The notes under the pieces are model-generated. The model was given only the letters and a program-made list of their open reading frames with translations, was not told the DNA's origin and did not search any database. Of a stretch of 64,000 bases of DNA, positions 26,411 through 34,543 are shown in pieces. The position numbers were made by a program, and so were the translations under genes. Source of the DNA: Venatoribacter pacificus (GTDB lineage: Bacteria; Pseudomonadota; Gammaproteobacteria; Pseudomonadales; Oceanobacteraceae); the NCBI RefSeq assembly GCF_025318105.1, contig NZ_JAOANI010000009.1, forward strand, positions 1-64,000. The letters are read 5' to 3'. Numbering within the stretch: position 1 is the first letter of the stretch; every line of letters begins with the position of its first letter.

Positions 26411-27136
26411 TCAGCGCGGTACACCGGCATGCCCGGCAACCGCTTCCAGCGCCTGGCTGTCGAGAATATCAATGCGGTTATAGTGTGTGCTGATCCAGCC
26501 GGCGCTCACCCACTGCGCCAGTACCCGCGCCACCGACTGCCGCGATACGCCCATCATTTCTGCCAGTGCCTGCTGCGACATCGAGTGGCGGGTATCCATA
26601 CGCTGCAACTGCAATAATTTTCGTGCCAGGCGTGCCGGCATCGGCAGCAGGGTGGCTTCTTCCACTGCATCCATCAGCAGCCGTAAACGCTGGCATAAGT
26701 GTTTTGCCAGCGTCGGCCATAATTGCGGATAACGCTGCAGCATCGACTGAAAATCCGTTGCGGCGATCAGTAATAATTCGCTGTCTTCCATCGCACTGGT
26801 GTCGTGGGTACGTGGCAGCCCGTCAACCAATGAGATTTCACCAAACCAGTCGCCGGGTAAAAAATAAGCCAGTGTCAGTACTTTACCGTCATCGGTCAGG
26901 GTGCTGACGCCCAGCCGCCCGTTGATAACTCCCATATAGCCTTTCGCCAGATCGCCACGGGCATGTACCTGCTGGCCTGTGCTCAGGCGCAGAATGGTGC
27001 TGGCACGGGCCAGTTGTTCCAGCTCCGCTTCCGGCAATTCGGCCAGCCAGCTTTGCCGCAGCAGTTGCAGACGCTGCTGTACGGAGGGTTCGGCGGGTGC
27101 GGATAACGGCGGATTGTCAGGCACAGGATTGTCCAA
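26411..27136 (-). CDS. Crp/Fnr family transcriptional regulator
   Basis: A 241-residue regulator with a cyclic-nucleotide-binding-like N-terminal barrel (GDLAKGYMGVINGRLGVS, YFLPGDWFGEISLVDGLPRTHD) and a C-terminal winged helix (QQALAEMMGVSRQSVARVLAQW). No cysteine cluster of the FNR type is seen. It is convergent with the DUF454 gene and divergent from the class II aldolase gene, which it may regulate. Confidence 0.92.
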   Translation of the reverse strand: MDNPVPDNPPLSAPAEPSVQQRLQLLRQSWLAELPEAELEQLARASTILRLSTGQQVHARGDLAKGYMGVINGRLGVSTLTDDGKVLTLAYFLPGDWFGEISLVDGLPRTHDTSAMEDSELLLIAATDFQSMLQRYPQLWPTLAKHLCQRLRLLMDAVEEATLLPMPARLARKLLQLQRMDTRHSMSQQALAEMMGVSRQSVARVLAQWVSAGWISTHYNRIDILDSQALEAVAGHAGVPR

Positions 27137-27204
27137 AAATTTACAGAGTTTGCCGCTCAGGCGGGGTATGTTGCTGGTGAGAATAATAACCAGAGGAGTT
27201 TAAG

Positions 27205-27972
27205 ATGACCAAGCAAAACGCCGTCAGCGTCCGTGAACAGGTATCCGCCGAAGAATGGCAAATGCGGGTTGATCTGGCCGCCTGTTATAACCTGGTCGCC
27301 CATTATGGCTGGGACGATCTGATTTTTACTCATATTTCTGCCCGCGTGCCCGGCCCGGAGCATCATTTTCTGATTAACCCTTATGGTTTGATGTTTGACG
27401 AAGTGTCGGCGTCCAGTCTGGTCAAGGTGGATCTGCAGGGTAATAGAGTGATGCCGTCGGAATATGAAATTAACCCGGCCGGTTTTACCATTCACAGTGC
27501 GGTACACGAAGCCCGTGATGATGCTAAGTGCGTGATTCATTTACACACCAAAGAAGGTGTGGCGGTTTCAGCACAGAAAGACGGCCTGCTGGCAATTTCT
27601 CAGCAATCGCTGTTTCCGCTGTCCGGCCTGAGCTACCACGAATACGAAGGCGTGGCGTTAAATCCGGAAGAAAAAGTCCGCTTAGTCGCGGATCTGGGAG
27701 AAACCCAGTTTATGATTCTGCGCAATCATGGCCTGCTGACCTGTGCCGATAGTGTGGCTGATGCCTTTTTAAATATGTTTATTCTGCAGCGTGCCTGCGA
27801 AGTGCAGTTACTGGCGCAGTCCGGTGGTAGTGAATTAATTATGGTGCCGGATGCAATTGTGGCCGGTATTAAACAGGCAGCACAGCAGGTAACCCGCAAT
27901 GCCGGTGGCAAACTGGCGTGGCCCGGATTATTGCGTAAACTGGAGCGTATTCAGGCACCTTACGCGCAGTAA
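27205..27972 (+). CDS. Class II aldolase/adducin family protein
   Basis: A 255-residue cytoplasmic protein of the class II aldolase fold. Metal-binding His residues are visible in CVIHLHTKEGVAVSA and ILRNHGLLTC, and the catalytic region starts FTHISARVPG. Substrates in this family include sugar phosphates; several members of this subgroup (about 250 residues) have unknown substrates. The start has AGAGGAG 6 nt upstream. A strong terminator follows. Confidence 0.92.
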   Translation: MTKQNAVSVREQVSAEEWQMRVDLAACYNLVAHYGWDDLIFTHISARVPGPEHHFLINPYGLMFDEVSASSLVKVDLQGNRVMPSEYEINPAGFTIHSAVHEARDDAKCVIHLHTKEGVAVSAQKDGLLAISQQSLFPLSGLSYHEYEGVALNPEEKVRLVADLGETQFMILRNHGLLTCADSVADAFLNMFILQRACEVQLLAQSGGSELIMVPDAIVAGIKQAAQQVTRNAGGKLAWPGLLRKLERIQAPYAQ

Positions 27973-28007
27973 ATCTGTGCGCTAAAAGGTTATCGTCAGG
28001 GTCTGTT

Positions 28008-28047
28008 TAATCGCCAGGGTCTGTTTAATTGGTATTAACAGGGCCTG
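28008..28047. repeat. Solo end of the GGGCCTGTTAACAC family with a partial tandem copy
   Basis: A palindrome, AGGGTCTGTT, spacer, AACAGGGCCT, lies at 28018-28046. Its left arm CAGGGTCTGTTTAAT occurs twice in tandem from 27999. It is like the ends of the MITE-like elements elsewhere in the window. It sits between the aldolase stop and its terminator. Confidence 0.6.
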
Positions 28048-28051
28048 AAAC

Positions 28052-28088
28052 ACAGAGCAGGGCGAAGTTAAGCCCTGCTCTGTTTTTA
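28052..28088 (+). terminator. Terminator after the class II aldolase gene
   Basis: A 12-bp perfect stem, ACAGAGCAGGGC with GCCCTGCTCTGT, an 8-nt loop, then TTTTAT. Confidence 0.9.
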
Positions 28089-28109
28089 TAAAAATAAAAA
28101 AGGTTTTTT

Positions 28110-29033
28110 ATGAGCGCCAATGCACCGTCTTTAAACCAGTGGCAGCAACAGGGAAAACGTATCTCCTTGCTGGGTCAGGATATTTTTTACTGCACCGCAG
28201 GTGATGCAGACAAACCGGCATTATTGTTGATTCATGGTTTTCCGACGGCGTCATGGGACTGGCGTTACCAGTGGCAGGCGCTGAGCGAAAACTATTTTGT
28301 CATCACGATGGATATGCTGGGTTTTGGTTTCAGTGCCAAACCGCAGAATCGCGATTACCGCATTGCCTTTCAGGCGGATTTACAGCAAGCCCTGCTTAAG
28401 CATCTGAATATTCAGCAGTACAGCATTCTGGCACACGATTATGGCGATACCGTGGCACAGGAATTACTGGCCCGTGATCTTGATCAGAACCGCAACAGTA
28501 ATCAAAGCAGCAATAACAGTAGCAATAACAGTAGCATAAGCGCCTGTATTTTATTAAATGGCGGACTGTTTCCCGAAACCCACAAACCGGTGCTGGTACA
28601 GAAATTACTGATCAGCCCGCTGGGGCCACTGTTTGCCCGTTTGTATTCTTATAAAAAGTTGCAGAAAACCTTTGCTTATATTTGTGCGAAACCGCTCAGT
28701 GATGAAGAACTGCAGGGCTTCTGGACATTAATTTCACACCAGCAGGGCTTACGGGTTTTTCATAAGCTGATCCGTTATATGAGTGAGCGGCGGCAATTCC
28801 GTGAGCGTTGGGTTGGTGCCTTACAGAATACCCACGTGCCGCTGGCATTAATTAATGGCTCCGCCGATCCTATTTCCGGTGAGCATATGGTGGCCCGTTA
28901 CCGTGAACTGGTGGACGGGGAAAACATTGTGCAATTGCCGGGTATTGGTCATTATCCTCAGCTGGAAGACAGTCAGTCCGTACTGGCGGCTGTGCAGTCT
29001 TTTCTGGCCGGCGTCATGTTGTCCGGCGGTTAA
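28110..29033 (+). CDS. Alpha/beta hydrolase, epoxide hydrolase / dehalogenase-like
   Basis: A 307-residue alpha/beta-fold hydrolase. The HGFP oxyanion motif is at residues 42-45 and the nucleophile elbow reads AHDYGD with Asp110, not Ser, as in epoxide hydrolases and haloalkane dehalogenases. The acid is probably in NGSADPISG and the base His in GIGHYPQLED. A Ser/Asn-rich insertion (about residues 124-142) comes from a short repeated DNA motif. The next gene is an AraC-type regulator on the same strand. Confidence 0.88.
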   Translation: MSANAPSLNQWQQQGKRISLLGQDIFYCTAGDADKPALLLIHGFPTASWDWRYQWQALSENYFVITMDMLGFGFSAKPQNRDYRIAFQADLQQALLKHLNIQQYSILAHDYGDTVAQELLARDLDQNRNSNQSSNNSSNNSSISACILLNGGLFPETHKPVLVQKLLISPLGPLFARLYSYKKLQKTFAYICAKPLSDEELQGFWTLISHQQGLRVFHKLIRYMSERRQFRERWVGALQNTHVPLALINGSADPISGEHMVARYRELVDGENIVQLPGIGHYPQLEDSQSVLAAVQSFLAGVMLSGG

Positions 29034-29054
29034 TCTTTTCAGTACAGGTTCGCC

Positions 29055-30080
29055 ATGAATCAGTCGTCTTATTCCACCATCGCCGCCTGGGCACTGGCGA
29101 TCTGCAAAGCGCTGCAGGAATCAGGCCGCGATCCGTTGCCGCTGCTGCAGGATGTCGGCCTGAATCTGCAGGAACTGGAGCAGCAACCCGACAGCCGTGT
29201 CGCCATTGCCACCATGACGGCGTTCTGGGACAGGGTAGAACAGGCTACTGCTAATCCGGCTTTTGGTCTGGAAGTCTCCCGTTATGTGCAGCCCATGCAC
29301 TTTCGCGCCCTCGGTCTGCTAATGCTCAGTTGTCAGAATATGCAGCAGGTGATCGATAAGCTCGGGCGCTATCACGCCATGATTTCCAATACGGTGAATA
29401 TCCGCGTTATTCACCAGCCACACCGGATTGGTTTTGCCATTGATCCGCTTGCTGGTGTGCCCATCAGTGCGCTGGCGGTTGACGGTTTTTTTGCCACCAT
29501 CGTTACCTTTGCCCGGCAGTTAACCGGGCAAAATATGCTGGTACAGAATGTTGAATTAATGCGCGCTGTACCTGTTTCTGCTCATGAACGCTGGAGTACG
29601 TTTTTTCAATGTCCGGTCAATTTTCAGCAAGCCACCAACTGCTTATGGTTTGAACGCGCACAGCTGATAAAAATGGCATTGCCAGGTGATTCACAACTGG
29701 CCGCGGCCAACGAAGCTCTGGTTGAACAATACCTGCAAAAAATGAATGCTCTTAACTGGCACGAGCGGATAAAAAACAGTATTCAGGCGGTGCTGGAACA
29801 GGGCGAACCGACGCTGGCCGATACTGCACAGGTATTTAATCTGAGCGAACGGACACTGAGGCGTTATCTGCAACAGGAAGGCACCAGTTTCCGTCAGATA
29901 CTGGAAGAAGTACGGCGTGAAATGGCCGTTCATTACCTGCTACAGACAGCGGTGCCGGTAACGGATATAGCGTTACGGCTGGGCTTCAGTGACAGCAGTA
30001 ATTTTAACCGCGCATTTCAGCGCTGGTTTGAGCAGACGCCGGGGCAATACCGTAAGGAAAAGAAAAGCGACGGAGCTTAA
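29055..30080 (+). CDS. AraC family transcriptional regulator (Arabinose_bd type)
   Basis: A 341-residue regulator. The N-terminal domain (residues 20-210) is of the arabinose-binding-like kind found in OruR/ArgR-type regulators (VSRYVQPMHFRALGLLMLS). The C-terminal double helix-turn-helix is clear: TLADTAQVFNLSERTLRRYL and VTDIALRLGFSDSSNFNRAF. It lies 21 nt after the hydrolase gene, so the two are probably co-transcribed and may belong to one catabolic unit. Confidence 0.92.
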   Translation: MNQSSYSTIAAWALAICKALQESGRDPLPLLQDVGLNLQELEQQPDSRVAIATMTAFWDRVEQATANPAFGLEVSRYVQPMHFRALGLLMLSCQNMQQVIDKLGRYHAMISNTVNIRVIHQPHRIGFAIDPLAGVPISALAVDGFFATIVTFARQLTGQNMLVQNVELMRAVPVSAHERWSTFFQCPVNFQQATNCLWFERAQLIKMALPGDSQLAAANEALVEQYLQKMNALNWHERIKNSIQAVLEQGEPTLADTAQVFNLSERTLRRYLQQEGTSFRQILEEVRREMAVHYLLQTAVPVTDIALRLGFSDSSNFNRAFQRWFEQTPGQYRKEKKSDGA

Positions 30081-30107
30081 AAATGCCCCCTCGCAGAAAG
30101 TCTCTTG

Positions 30108-30322
30108 CCATCTGGCTCCCACGCTCATCTGGCTCCCACGTTCTGCGTAGCCCTGGCCGGTACCGTTGCATTTCCACACGAAGCAGGGCATTCCCACGCG
30201 GAGCATGGGAACGAGAAGGGAGAGCTTCATCTGGCTCCCACGCTCTGCGTGGTAGCCCTTGCCGTACAGTTGCATTCCCACACGAAGCAGGGCATTCCCA
30301 CGCGGAGCGTGGGAACGAGAAG
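30108..30322. repeat. Tandem pair of palindromic GCATTCCCACGC repeats
   Basis: Two related units of about 95 bp (roughly 30126-30216 and 30230-30320). Each starts GGCTCCCACG(C/T)TCTGCGT and ends CCCACGCGGAGC(A/G)TGGGAACGAG, so each can fold into a long hairpin. Such GTTCCCACGC repeats are widespread intergenic elements in many bacteria. No gene lies here. Confidence 0.8.
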
Positions 30323-30326
30323 AAAA

Positions 30327-32390
30327 TTAATCCGGCAAAACAATCGCAAACGATGTTGCAGGTTTTTCAAACAGGCTGAAAAAGCGCACCAGATCAATCT
30401 TGCTGCCATCAATGCTCAGGTCATCAGAAAACAGCGTGTCTTTTAAGCCGGCCTCACCAATCAGCATGCTGATAAACAGCGGGTGAGTCAGGTTCAGGGT
30501 GGCATTGATTTCACCTTCCACCGGCGTGTCTTGATTCAGCTGGCGATGATGTAATACGGCGTTTTCAATCCACAGTAAGTGGCTTTCATTCAGATCGGTG
30601 AAGTTAATTTTAATACGCCAGTTTTTATCGGCGGCATCTTCGGCTTTTAAGCGCACGGCCAGAGTATCGAAGAAGTTGGCCACCGGCGTCTGCAGCAGCA
30701 TATCTTTCATGGTGGCGATATTAATGCCGGTTTCCGGTGTACCGGTACGCAGTTCCAGTGCTGCGGTTAAATACACATCACGCCACGGACCGGACTCAGC
30801 CTGATAACCCAGCTGATCATAATTACGTGCCAGCAGTTTACGTGCCGCACTATTATCCGGTTCGGCAAACACCAGATGATTCAGCAGCTCGGCACTCCAG
30901 CGGTAATTACCGGCATCAAACGCACTCTGTGCTTTTTCCAGCAGAGCACCGGCGCCACCGGCGAGAGCAACATAACCGGCGGCCCGTTGCGGATCGGGCA
31001 GCGGATCAAGGTGGGCCGGGTTGGCGTCGTACCAGCCTAAATAGCCCTGGTAAACCGCACGTGCATTGTGTTTTACCGTGCCGTAATAACCCCGGCTGGA
31101 AAAGGCCTGGGCGAGGGAATCGGGCAGGGCCAGATCTTCGGCAATTTCACCCGGTGTCATGCCCTGGTTCATACGGCGCACGGTCTGATCGTGAATAAAT
31201 TTATAGGTATCGCGCTGTTGTTTCAGGAAGGTCTGAATACGTTCTTTGCCCCACATCGGCCAGTGGTGGCTGGCGAAATAAATATCGGCATCGGCAAACA
31301 GATTACGTGCTTCTTCAATATAAGCACTCCATTTCATGGCGTCGCGTACTTTGGCACCGCGCAGGGTGTAGAGGTTGTGCATATTGCGCGAAACCACTTC
31401 ACCCCCGCAGAAGGCTTTATATTGCGGTAAATAAAAGGTGAACTCGGCCGGTGCTTCGGATTCCGGCGTGTACTGGAACTGAAACTGAACACCGTCAATG
31501 GTCAGCTCGGTTGGAGTGGCACTGACCAGCTGGTTCGGTTCAATAATGCTGAACTCACCAAACGCCGGGCCTTTACCCAAACCAGAGTCAACGTGACCAA
31601 ATTCGTCCCGCGCCAGATTTTTACCGTACATATAAACCGCACGGCGGCTCATGGCGGTACCGGCAATAATATTTTCGCTGGTGGCTTCTTCCATAAATCC
31701 GGCCGGTGCAATCACCGGAATATTCCGCTGTGCAATTTCCTGCTGGCTGATAATGCCGAGCACACCGCCAAAATGGTCGATATGGCTGTGGGTAAATAAA
31801 ATGGCGCTGATATTCTGTGTGCCCGGGTAGCGCTCTGCCAGTTGCTGCATGGCGAAATTAAAGGCGGTGCGTGATGTTTCTTTAGCGGTGATCGGGTCGA
31901 TCACAATCCAGCCGCTGTCGCCTTTAATCAGCGTCATATTGGATAAATCAAAACCACGCAGCTGATAAATGCCCGGCGTGACTTCAAATAAACCGTGAAT
32001 ATTATTCAGCTGTGCCTGACGCCACAGGCTGGGGTTGACGCTGTCGGGTGCATCACCCTGAACAAAGCCGTAGGCCGGCATATCCCAGACGTTTTTGGCC
32101 GGGTCGGCCAGCGAAGCAACCTGCAGGTTTTCCGGGCTGGCGATCAGGCCACGGCGGGCATCGTTAAAATCCTGCTGATCATTCAGATTCAGTTGCTCTG
32201 CCACCTGACGGTTGGCCGCAATGGTGGTGGCGGTTGCCGCGCGTTCGTCGCTGCTGACGCTGATCTGGTTATCGGACTGACCGCAGGCGCTCAGTAACAG
32301 ACCGGCGCTGAGCAGCAGCCCGGCATGCAGGCTTTGCTGGCCACGGATTTTGCGCAAGCGCAAAGCAGGGAAAGGAAGTTTGATTGTCAT
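30327..32390 (-). CDS. Alkyl sulfatase of the SdsA1 type (metallo-beta-lactamase fold)
   Basis: A 687-residue exported enzyme. Lipobox LLLSAC (Cys36), then a metallo-beta-lactamase domain with THSHIDH (residues 200-206) and further ligands in CGGEVVSRNMHN and FASHHWPMWG. The helical dimerisation domain follows and a SCP2-like C-terminal domain ends the protein. Such enzymes hydrolyse primary alkyl sulfates such as SDS. ATG 32390 has AGGAGCT 6 nt upstream; a longer frame from 32462 lacks this. It borders the zinc-scarcity cluster but need not be part of it. Confidence 0.92.
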   Translation of the reverse strand: MTIKLPFPALRLRKIRGQQSLHAGLLLSAGLLLSACGQSDNQISVSSDERAATATTIAANRQVAEQLNLNDQQDFNDARRGLIASPENLQVASLADPAKNVWDMPAYGFVQGDAPDSVNPSLWRQAQLNNIHGLFEVTPGIYQLRGFDLSNMTLIKGDSGWIVIDPITAKETSRTAFNFAMQQLAERYPGTQNISAILFTHSHIDHFGGVLGIISQQEIAQRNIPVIAPAGFMEEATSENIIAGTAMSRRAVYMYGKNLARDEFGHVDSGLGKGPAFGEFSIIEPNQLVSATPTELTIDGVQFQFQYTPESEAPAEFTFYLPQYKAFCGGEVVSRNMHNLYTLRGAKVRDAMKWSAYIEEARNLFADADIYFASHHWPMWGKERIQTFLKQQRDTYKFIHDQTVRRMNQGMTPGEIAEDLALPDSLAQAFSSRGYYGTVKHNARAVYQGYLGWYDANPAHLDPLPDPQRAAGYVALAGGAGALLEKAQSAFDAGNYRWSAELLNHLVFAEPDNSAARKLLARNYDQLGYQAESGPWRDVYLTAALELRTGTPETGINIATMKDMLLQTPVANFFDTLAVRLKAEDAADKNWRIKINFTDLNESHLLWIENAVLHHRQLNQDTPVEGEINATLNLTHPLFISMLIGEAGLKDTLFSDDLSIDGSKIDLVRFFSLFEKPATSFAIVLPD

Positions 32391-32544
32391 TATAAGCTCC
32401 TGTGCTGATCTCTCAGTGTAGGAGCCTGACTGCGGCGTTGCCGGTTCGCGCCGGTCAGTCACTTGTCTTTACTGACCACTCTTAAGTGGCCAGTCTGAAG
32501 TGAAGTGGCCAGTCTGCTGATGCTGCCGGTTTAATGCTGGCGGT

Positions 32545-33792
32545 TTAATGTTGAGTCGTTAACGACAAGCGGTAGGCCGACAGTGCCGGTAACAGGCCGG
32601 CGAGTAAGGCCAGAGCAATGCTCAGCCCTGCATAAAGCCCACTGCCGTCGAGGTTCAGCAAAGGTTCAATCAGCAAGCCATAGTGTTCGGCCAGCAACGG
32701 TTGTGCCAGCCACTGCGTGGCCGCCGCCATGCTCAGGGCCAGTAACCAGCTGAGCAGCGTCAGCAGTAATACCTCGGTTTCCAGCAGCACAAAGAGGTAC
32801 AGCGGGCGGGCGCCAATAATACGCAGCAGGGCAATTTCCTGACGTCGTCCGGCCACGGTGACCTGCAACATAGCCACCGAACCGAGCAGGCTGGTGATTA
32901 ACATCAGCAGGCTCAGTGCCTGCAACAGTTGTTCGGCATTGCCCAGAAATTGCCAGAATTCGCTTAGGGCAACGCCGGGAATCACCGCAGTTAGCGGTTC
33001 CTGATGGGGCTGGTTTAAAACGTTCTGCAGCTGAAATAACAGCGGCCGAGAGGTCAGGCCAACAAAGACGGCGGAGATGGCATCAGCCTCAGGCAGTTCC
33101 TGCCATTCCGCGTTTGTCAGACGCAGAGCCTGTTGCGGATCGTGCAGCGCTTCCAGCGTTTGCAGATGCACATGCAGCGAGCGGTCAACCGGCGTGCCGG
33201 TTGGCTGCAGGATACCGGCAACCACAAAATCCACCTCTTTGTGTTGCATAAAGCTGTGGCCGTGGCTGCCATGGCTGAGGTGCAGATGATCGCCCACGGC
33301 ATAGCCACGCTCGCGTGCCACGGTGGCACCAATAAATACCTGCAGCGGTGCGGCAAAGTGCGGTTGCTGCAGGTTGATTTCTGGCAGGGCGCTGCTTAAT
33401 TGCAGCGCCTGCTGGCGGCCGTAACGGAAATGGCGGAAGTAATCATCGTTGGTGCCGATCACCGCATAGCCCTGATGGGAGTCGCCGAGCACGATGGGAA
33501 AGGTCCAGGCGGTTTGCGGCCGTTGTTCGATTTCATGCCAGCGCTCTGCCGACATCGCCTGAGTTGGCGTGCCCATGCGGAATACTGAATACAGTAACAC
33601 CTGCAGCGGATGGCTGCGGGCGGCCACAATCAGGTCGGTGCCGCTGATGCTGTTGCTGAAGCTGCTGCGTAACTCGCTGCTTAAGCTGCGGGTCAGTAAC
33701 AGGGTGGCGAGACTCAGGCTCATCGCCAGCACAATCAGCGCCACCGCTAGTTTACGCTGCAGCAGACTTTTAACGGCCAGACGCATCAGCAT
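32545..33792 (-). CDS. FtsX/MacB-like ABC permease of a zinc-linked system
   Basis: A 415-residue membrane protein with one N-terminal helix (about 15-35), a large periplasmic domain and three C-terminal helices (from about 285), the FtsX-type layout (GSVAMLQVTVAGRRQEIALLRIIGA). The periplasmic part contains HLHLSHGSHGHSFMQHKEVD, a dense His run suggestive of metal binding. It overlaps the ATPase gene by 7 nt. The pair resembles the permease and ATPase of the zinc-repressed zrg operon of Vibrio cholerae. Type VII-like permeases move cargo by shape change and do not always form a channel. Confidence 0.85.
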   Translation of the reverse strand: MLMRLAVKSLLQRKLAVALIVLAMSLSLATLLLTRSLSSELRSSFSNSISGTDLIVAARSHPLQVLLYSVFRMGTPTQAMSAERWHEIEQRPQTAWTFPIVLGDSHQGYAVIGTNDDYFRHFRYGRQQALQLSSALPEINLQQPHFAAPLQVFIGATVARERGYAVGDHLHLSHGSHGHSFMQHKEVDFVVAGILQPTGTPVDRSLHVHLQTLEALHDPQQALRLTNAEWQELPEADAISAVFVGLTSRPLLFQLQNVLNQPHQEPLTAVIPGVALSEFWQFLGNAEQLLQALSLLMLITSLLGSVAMLQVTVAGRRQEIALLRIIGARPLYLFVLLETEVLLLTLLSWLLALSMAAATQWLAQPLLAEHYGLLIEPLLNLDGSGLYAGLSIALALLAGLLPALSAYRLSLTTQH

Positions 33793-34538
33793 GGCAGTGG
33801 CTCCTTATCTGACTCCTGTGTTGCTCGCTGACCGGGCTTACAGCTGGCGATATCCAGCACCCGGTCAAAATGCGGCTGCAGGCTGAGGTCGTGGCTGACC
33901 AGTAACAGGCTTGCACCGCTGGCGGAACACTCCTGCAGCAGCAGGCGCATAAAGGCATCTTTGTTTGCACTATCCAGTGCCGAGGTTGGCTCGTCGGCGA
34001 TGATCAGCGCCGGACGGTGTACCAGTGCGCGGGCAATAGCAGCGCGCTGTTGCTGGCCAACGCTCAGCTGCGCTACGGTCTGGTTAGCCTGTTCGCTCAG
34101 GTTCAGTTGTTGCAGCAGATAGTTTTGCCAGTAGCGGTCATTGTGCTGCCCGGCAAAATTCTGCATCAGCTGCAGATTTTCGCTCACCGTCAGATAGGGC
34201 AGCAGGTTAAAGGTCTGGCTGATCACTCCGGTTTTTCTGGCACGCAGGTGGTCGCGCTGACGTGCGCTCAGTTGCCACAGTGATTTACCGGCCAGCCATA
34301 CCTCGCCGGTACTGGGCTGACAGAGCCCGGCAATAATATTCAGCAGGGTCGATTTACCGCTGCCCGACGGGCCATGCAGAAAACAGCGCTCGCCGGCCTG
34401 CAATTGAAAATGGTGGATATCCAGCAGGGTTTCTGCCTGTCCGGATTGGGCATCTGGCCAGGCGTGCAGCAGATGGCGGATTTCCAGCACTGGCTGTACG
34501 GCGACAGGTTGATCTGCGGAAAGATCGGCTGTGATCAT
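33786..34538 (-). CDS. LolD/MacB-like ABC ATPase
   Basis: A 250-residue ATP-binding subunit: Walker A GPSGSGKST, signature LSVGQQQRAAIARALV, Walker B LIIADEPTSALD. It has an N-terminal extension of about 20 residues. It would power the adjacent FtsX-like permease. It starts 5 nt after the TonB receptor gene ends, in one minus-strand operon. Confidence 0.92.
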   Translation of the reverse strand: MITADLSADQPVAVQPVLEIRHLLHAWPDAQSGQAETLLDIHHFQLQAGERCFLHGPSGSGKSTLLNIIAGLCQPSTGEVWLAGKSLWQLSARQRDHLRARKTGVISQTFNLLPYLTVSENLQLMQNFAGQHNDRYWQNYLLQQLNLSEQANQTVAQLSVGQQQRAAIARALVHRPALIIADEPTSALDSANKDAFMRLLLQECSASGASLLLVSHDLSLQPHFDRVLDIASCKPGQRATQESDKEPLPC

Positions 34539-34543
34539 GTTGA

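Noticed and set aside
30083..30446. Proline- and histidine-rich open frames
   Set aside because: They are translations of palindromic GCATTCCCACGC repeats and run into the alkylsulfatase gene.
32391..32462. N-terminal extension of the alkylsulfatase
   Set aside because: The lipoprotein signal sequence starts at 32390, behind a strong ribosome binding site.
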